A stretch of DNA of 16,290 nt from [Eubacterium] saphenum (GTDB lineage Bacteria; Bacillota; Clostridia; Oscillospirales; Ruminococcaceae): assembly GCA_004555855.1 (NCBI GenBank), contig SFJQ01000050.1, positions 1 through 16,290 of the forward strand. The letters run 5' to 3'. This document shows positions 13,423-16,290 of this stretch, piece by piece. The translations under genes and the position numbers were made by a program. The first letter of the stretch is position 1. Each line of letters starts with the position of its first letter. The notes beneath the pieces were generated by a model. That model saw only the letters and a program-made list of their open reading frames with translations. It had not been told where the DNA came from and did no database searches.

Positions 13423-14729
13423 AAATCAAAGTCCTCGAAACCGTCCGCGCTGCCCTCGTCCTCACCCTCGGCAAACTTAAATTCGTCCTCGCCCATAAGC
13501 TCCGCGAGCGTTTTTTCGGGGTTCTGATAGGCGATGTTCAGCAGCTCGATAAAGTCGCGAATCATCTCGCGCGGCGTTATGTTTGAGTCCGCGCCGACTC
13601 TGCCAAACTCCGCCTTGACGAAGAAAATTCTGTCCTCAAGCGTGATTTTCGGCTCATATCCGAACACAACTCCGTGAATTTCCGCGAGTTTTTCCGTGAG
13701 CACGGTCAGCTCCTCGTAATTCAGCGGCGAAAGCCTGATAATCGGCGACATCAAATCCTTGACGTCATCGGAGGCAAATCTTCCGCGCTCCAGCCGCGAC
13801 CGCAGCGCCTCATAGCTGAAAACGCCGCGCCGAGTGTCCTCAACGCATTGCGGAGTGCCGCCGAGAATTATCCCGAGATTGTGCGCTTTTCCCTGCATAA
13901 CGTCATTGTACATCATCAGGATTTTCTCATAGTTGTACTGACGGGTGACGGAATTTGAGATTTTCATAATATTGACCAGCTCGTCAATCATCACGACAAG
14001 CCCCTTGTACCCCGCGCTCACAAGGAAAGACGTCATAAGTTTCAGGTAGTCGTACCAGTTTTCGTCGTTTATGATTGTGCTGACGTTCAGACATTCGCGC
14101 GCTTCTGTTTTTGTGGAAAACTCGCCGCGCAGCCAGCGGATTGCGTTGCGCTGTTTTTCGTCGTTTCCGTCACGGAAGCCGTGGTAATACTCAGAGATAA
14201 TCGCCGCAAACTCAAATCCGTGAACCATATCTTCAAGACCGTTGATTTTGGCGAAAATCCGCTTCTCCACTTCAACGTCAAAAAAGGTGTTTTCGCGGGT
14301 GATTTTGCCCTCGGCGAGAATTTCGTTTCGCACACCGTCAATCCACTTCTCCAGAATAAGCGGGAGCGCGCCGCCGTCGGGTTTAGCCTTAACGGAGAGG
14401 TTTTTCATCAACTCGCGGTAGGTGGCAAGACCTTGCCCCTTTGTACCGCAAAGACGGCGCTCGGGTGACAAATCGGCGTCTGCTGCCGCAAAACCGCGGT
14501 CGGTGACGTGAGCGCGCATTGTTTGAAGGAGAAAGCTCTTTCCGCTTCCGTAACGCCCGACAATAAACCGGAAAAACGCGCCGCCGTCCTCGGCTATCGC
14601 GACATCTTTGAGCAGCGCGTCAATTTCATCGGAGCGCCCGACTGCGATATATCCGAGTCCCGTGCGCGGAACAACTCCGCCTTTAAGCGCGTTTATTAGT
14701 CCCGCCGCAATTCTTTTTGGTATCTGCAC
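13419..14729 (-). CDS. P-loop ATPase, BrxD / DUF2791 type (SngB-like)
   Basis: A 436-residue AAA/STAND-like ATPase, first gene of the minus-strand operon. It has the family N-terminus IPKRIAAGLINALKGGVVPR and GYIAVGR, Walker A GRYGSGKS (58-65), Walker B GLVVMIDE (243-250) and a sensor-like LGGTPQ (289-294). The tail is acidic (about 414-436). This N-terminus and layout are what I know of BrxD/DUF2791 proteins, which accompany an Lhr-like helicase in type 2 BREX and an equivalent pair in Shango. The start is placed at GTG 14729 because AGAGG (14739-14743) lies 9 bases upstream and the product then begins MQIPKRIAAG. A TTG at 14759 in the same frame would add ten residues but sits about 11 bases from the predicted transcript start. 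It ends in an ATGA overlap with the helicase. The biochemical role is unknown; partner loading of the helicase is inference. Confidence 0.85.
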   Translation of the reverse strand: MQIPKRIAAGLINALKGGVVPRTGLGYIAVGRSDEIDALLKDVAIAEDGGAFFRFIVGRYGSGKSFLLQTMRAHVTDRGFAAADADLSPERRLCGTKGQGLATYRELMKNLSVKAKPDGGALPLILEKWIDGVRNEILAEGKITRENTFFDVEVEKRIFAKINGLEDMVHGFEFAAIISEYYHGFRDGNDEKQRNAIRWLRGEFSTKTEARECLNVSTIINDENWYDYLKLMTSFLVSAGYKGLVVMIDELVNIMKISNSVTRQYNYEKILMMYNDVMQGKAHNLGIILGGTPQCVEDTRRGVFSYEALRSRLERGRFASDDVKDLMSPIIRLSPLNYEELTVLTEKLAEIHGVVFGYEPKITLEDRIFFVKAEFGRVGADSNITPREMIRDFIELLNIAYQNPEKTLAELMGEDEFKFAEGEDEGSADGFEDFDL

Positions 14730-14776
14730 GAAAAACAACCTCTTTTCTTTAAAATCCAACTAAATCCTATCTTTTC

Positions 14777-14805
14777 ATTATACCACATAATCTCGGAAAA
14801 TGCAA
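14777..14805 (-). promoter_or_regulatory. Promoter of the ATPase-helicase operon
   Basis: Read on the minus strand, TTGCAT (14800-14805) is followed by a 17-base spacer and a perfect TATAAT (14777-14782). Transcription would start near 14770, about 40 bases before the GTG start. The near-consensus boxes suggest steady expression by the housekeeping sigma factor; no operator-like repeat is obvious. Confidence 0.8.
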
Positions 14806-14806
14806 C

Positions 14807-14835
14807 TTGAATTTAGTGCAAAAAAGTGATATACT
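14807..14835 (+). promoter_or_regulatory. Promoter of cca
   Basis: TTGAAT (14807-14812), a 17-base spacer and TATACT (14830-14835). Transcription would start near 14842, leaving a very short leader before GGTGGTGA (14845-14852) and the ATG at 14857. Its -35 box is one base from the -35 box of the divergent promoter at 14777-14805. Confidence 0.75.
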
Positions 14836-14856
14836 AAAATAAATGGTGGTGATAAA

Positions 14857-16191
14857 ATGGAAATACCCAAGCAGATTGAAGAAGTGCTGGAAAAGCTGGA
14901 AAAAGCGGGATTTGAGGCTTATATAGTCGGCGGGTGCGTGCGGGACGGAATTATGGGGAAAACCGCGCACGATTACGATATTACAACATCAGCCGAGCCG
15001 CGCGAAACCGAGCGCGTTTTCGCGGACTGTCGGGTTGTGGAAACGGGGATAAAGCACGGCACGGTGACGGTTTTGTACAGGGGAATGAGTGTGGAAATCA
15101 CGACATTTCGCGTAGACGGGGATTATCCCGACGGCAGACACCCCGAAAAGGTTGCTTTTTCGAGAAATCTGAAAGACGATTTGGCTAGGCGCGATTTCAC
15201 GATGAACGCGATTGCGTACAGCCCGAGCCGCGGGATAATCGACATTTTCGGCGGCGAGGCGGATATAAAGTCAAGAGTTATCCGCTGCGTCGGCGAACCG
15301 GAAAAGCGTTTCTCCGAGGACGCTCTGCGCGTACTCAGAGCGCTGAGATTTTCGGCAGTGTTGGGGTTTGATATCGAGGAGAACACAAAATCCGCGCTTC
15401 TTCTGAAAAAGGAAACTCTCGGAAAGGTGTCGAAGGAGCGGACTTTTTCCGAGCTGAAACGTCTGATTTGCGGTGAAAACGTGAAGCGAGTGCTGTTGGA
15501 GTACCGCGAGGTTTTTGCCGGGATTATTCCGGAAATGCGCGAGATGTTTGATTATGACCAGCAGTCAAAATACCACAACAGCACGCTTTTCGAGCATACC
15601 GCGAGAGCTGTCGAGGCGGCGCCGCCGAGAGAGGAAATGCGCCTTGCGATGCTGTTTCACGATATCGGAAAGCCTGCTTGTCGTTCGACCGATGAAAACG
15701 GCGAGGGGCATTATTACGGGCATGCGGCGAAAAGCGCGGAGCTTGCCGACAAAATTCTGCGGGAGCTGAAGTGCGATAATGCGCTGAGGGTGCGGGTTTG
15801 TGAAATTGTAAAATATCATGATATTCCGGTTGAGCTGTCGCGGAAAACCATAAAGCGGCGTTTGTCGAGGCTTGGCGGGGAGCTGTTTTGTGATGTTATG
15901 GAAGCGCATATTGCCGATGATTCGGCGAAGAAGGAGTTTGCGAGGGCGCGCTGTGAAACGGCACGGCAAGCGATAGAAATTGCGGAGGAGATTGCCCGCG
16001 AGAAGCCGTGTTTGGATTTGAAGGGGCTTGCGGTGAACGGGGGAGATTTGCGGGAGATTATGGAGCCGTCGCCGGTTATGGGGGAAATTCTGGGGCAGCT
16101 TCTGGCGGAGGTTGTGGACGGAGTGCTGGAAAACGAGAAGCCTGCGCTGATGAAGAGGGCGCGGGAGCTTTGCACCAAGCCGAAATCGTGA
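14857..16191 (+). CDS. cca: tRNA nucleotidyltransferase (CCA-adding enzyme) with HD domain
   Basis: This class II nucleotidyltransferase adds or repairs the 3' CCA end of tRNAs. The 444-residue product has GGCVRD (25-30), the metal-binding DYDI (Asp39 and Asp41), the RRDFTMNAIAY motif (111-121) and the EDALRVLRALRF helix (154-165) that forms the nucleotide pocket and neck. Residues about 237-350 form an HD phosphohydrolase-like domain with His246, His268-Asp269 in LFHDIGKP, and His289. Poly(A) polymerases of the same family look similar; CCA addition is preferred because of the D-Y-D/RRDFTMNA pattern and because bacteria of this group generally need a CCA enzyme, but the distinction is not proven. 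The start is fixed by the promoter and GGTGGTGA just upstream. It is divergent from the ATPase-helicase operon. The 3' half is richer in GGG and GCG codons than the translation genes. Confidence 0.93.
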   Translation: MEIPKQIEEVLEKLEKAGFEAYIVGGCVRDGIMGKTAHDYDITTSAEPRETERVFADCRVVETGIKHGTVTVLYRGMSVEITTFRVDGDYPDGRHPEKVAFSRNLKDDLARRDFTMNAIAYSPSRGIIDIFGGEADIKSRVIRCVGEPEKRFSEDALRVLRALRFSAVLGFDIEENTKSALLLKKETLGKVSKERTFSELKRLICGENVKRVLLEYREVFAGIIPEMREMFDYDQQSKYHNSTLFEHTARAVEAAPPREEMRLAMLFHDIGKPACRSTDENGEGHYYGHAAKSAELADKILRELKCDNALRVRVCEIVKYHDIPVELSRKTIKRRLSRLGGELFCDVMEAHIADDSAKKEFARARCETARQAIEIAEEIAREKPCLDLKGLAVNGGDLREIMEPSPVMGEILGQLLAEVVDGVLENEKPALMKRARELCTKPKS

Positions 16192-16193
16192 AC

Positions 16194-16290
16194 GCGCAGC
16201 GAAAAAAGTCTTTTTGAAATTCTAGTGAAACCTTCGGTTTCCATAAACTTTTTCTTCAGAAAAAGTTCTTAAGCCGCCGGAGGCACTGAA
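16194..16290 (+). repeat. Dispersed 3'-UTR hairpin repeat, copy B (runs off the window)
   Basis: It begins three bases after the cca stop codon. It shares with copy A (1403-1489) the 19-base block at 16198-16216, the hairpin core at 16248-16265 and the 16-base block at 16273-16288, in the same order and the same orientation relative to the upstream gene. Between the first two blocks it has an extra hairpin, GAAACC/GGTTTC (16227-16232 with 16236-16241), absent from copy A. The core forms a 9-bp stem (16246-16254 with 16259-16267) with the same TTCA loop. The left flank GCGCAGCG (16194-16201) differs by one base from the GCGAAGCG that flanks copy A. The right flank lies beyond the window. Confidence 0.8.

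Noticed and set aside
14730..14759. TTG start at 14759 for the BrxD-like ATPase
   Set aside because: It would lie about 11 bases from the predicted transcript start, while GTG 14729 has AGAGG at suitable spacing and matches the expected N-terminus. Not fully excluded, since AGGA lies just before the TTG.

Overview
The window looks like a chromosomal segment of a spore-forming member of the Clostridia, most like Oscillospiraceae/Ruminococcaceae. The grounds are Firmicutes-type translation genes, strong AGGAGG-type ribosome binding sites, TTGACA/TATAAT promoters with 17-bp spacers, and a recognisable spoIIP gene. No tRNA, rRNA, CRISPR array, transposase or phage gene is visible. The assignment rests on protein character and layout, not on a database search.

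Layout, left to right. (1) 1-1377: the 3' portion of an ABC-2 (NatB-like) permease whose start lies beyond the window edge. (2) 1378-2060: a gene-free stretch with a dispersed hairpin repeat (a second copy ends the window), a cluster of three adjacent strong hairpins, a 13-bp direct repeat, and a near-consensus promoter feeding a structured rpsO leader. (3) rpsO (S15) and pnp (PNPase), separated by two large hairpins, one of them a 16-pair stem in the pnp leader. (4) A small lipoprotein gene with four 30-bp tandem repeats that appears frameshifted near its 3' end. (5) The str-type cluster rpsL-rpsG-fusA-tuf. The promoters before rpsL and before tuf both place the -35 box inside the preceding terminator-like hairpin. 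EF-Tu carries an unusual insertion just after its NKCD motif. (6) spoIIP, a sporulation cell-wall amidase. (7) On the minus strand, a two-gene operon encoding a P-loop ATPase of the BrxD/DUF2791 type and an Lhr-like DEAD/DEAH helicase of the BrxHI type, joined by a 4-bp ATGA overlap. (8) cca, the tRNA nucleotidyltransferase, transcribed divergently from that operon.

How the parts fit: most of the window is housekeeping. rpsO/pnp and rpsL-rpsG-fusA-tuf are core translation and RNA-turnover loci, cca matures tRNA, and spoIIP serves engulfment during sporulation. The exception is the ATPase-helicase pair between spoIIP and cca. It resembles the two-gene core shared by BREX (BrxD/BrxHI) and by the Shango anti-phage system (SngB/SngC), but no TerB-domain gene, methyltransferase, or other BREX component is present in the window. 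It is the best candidate here for an incompletely described, probably defence-related system.
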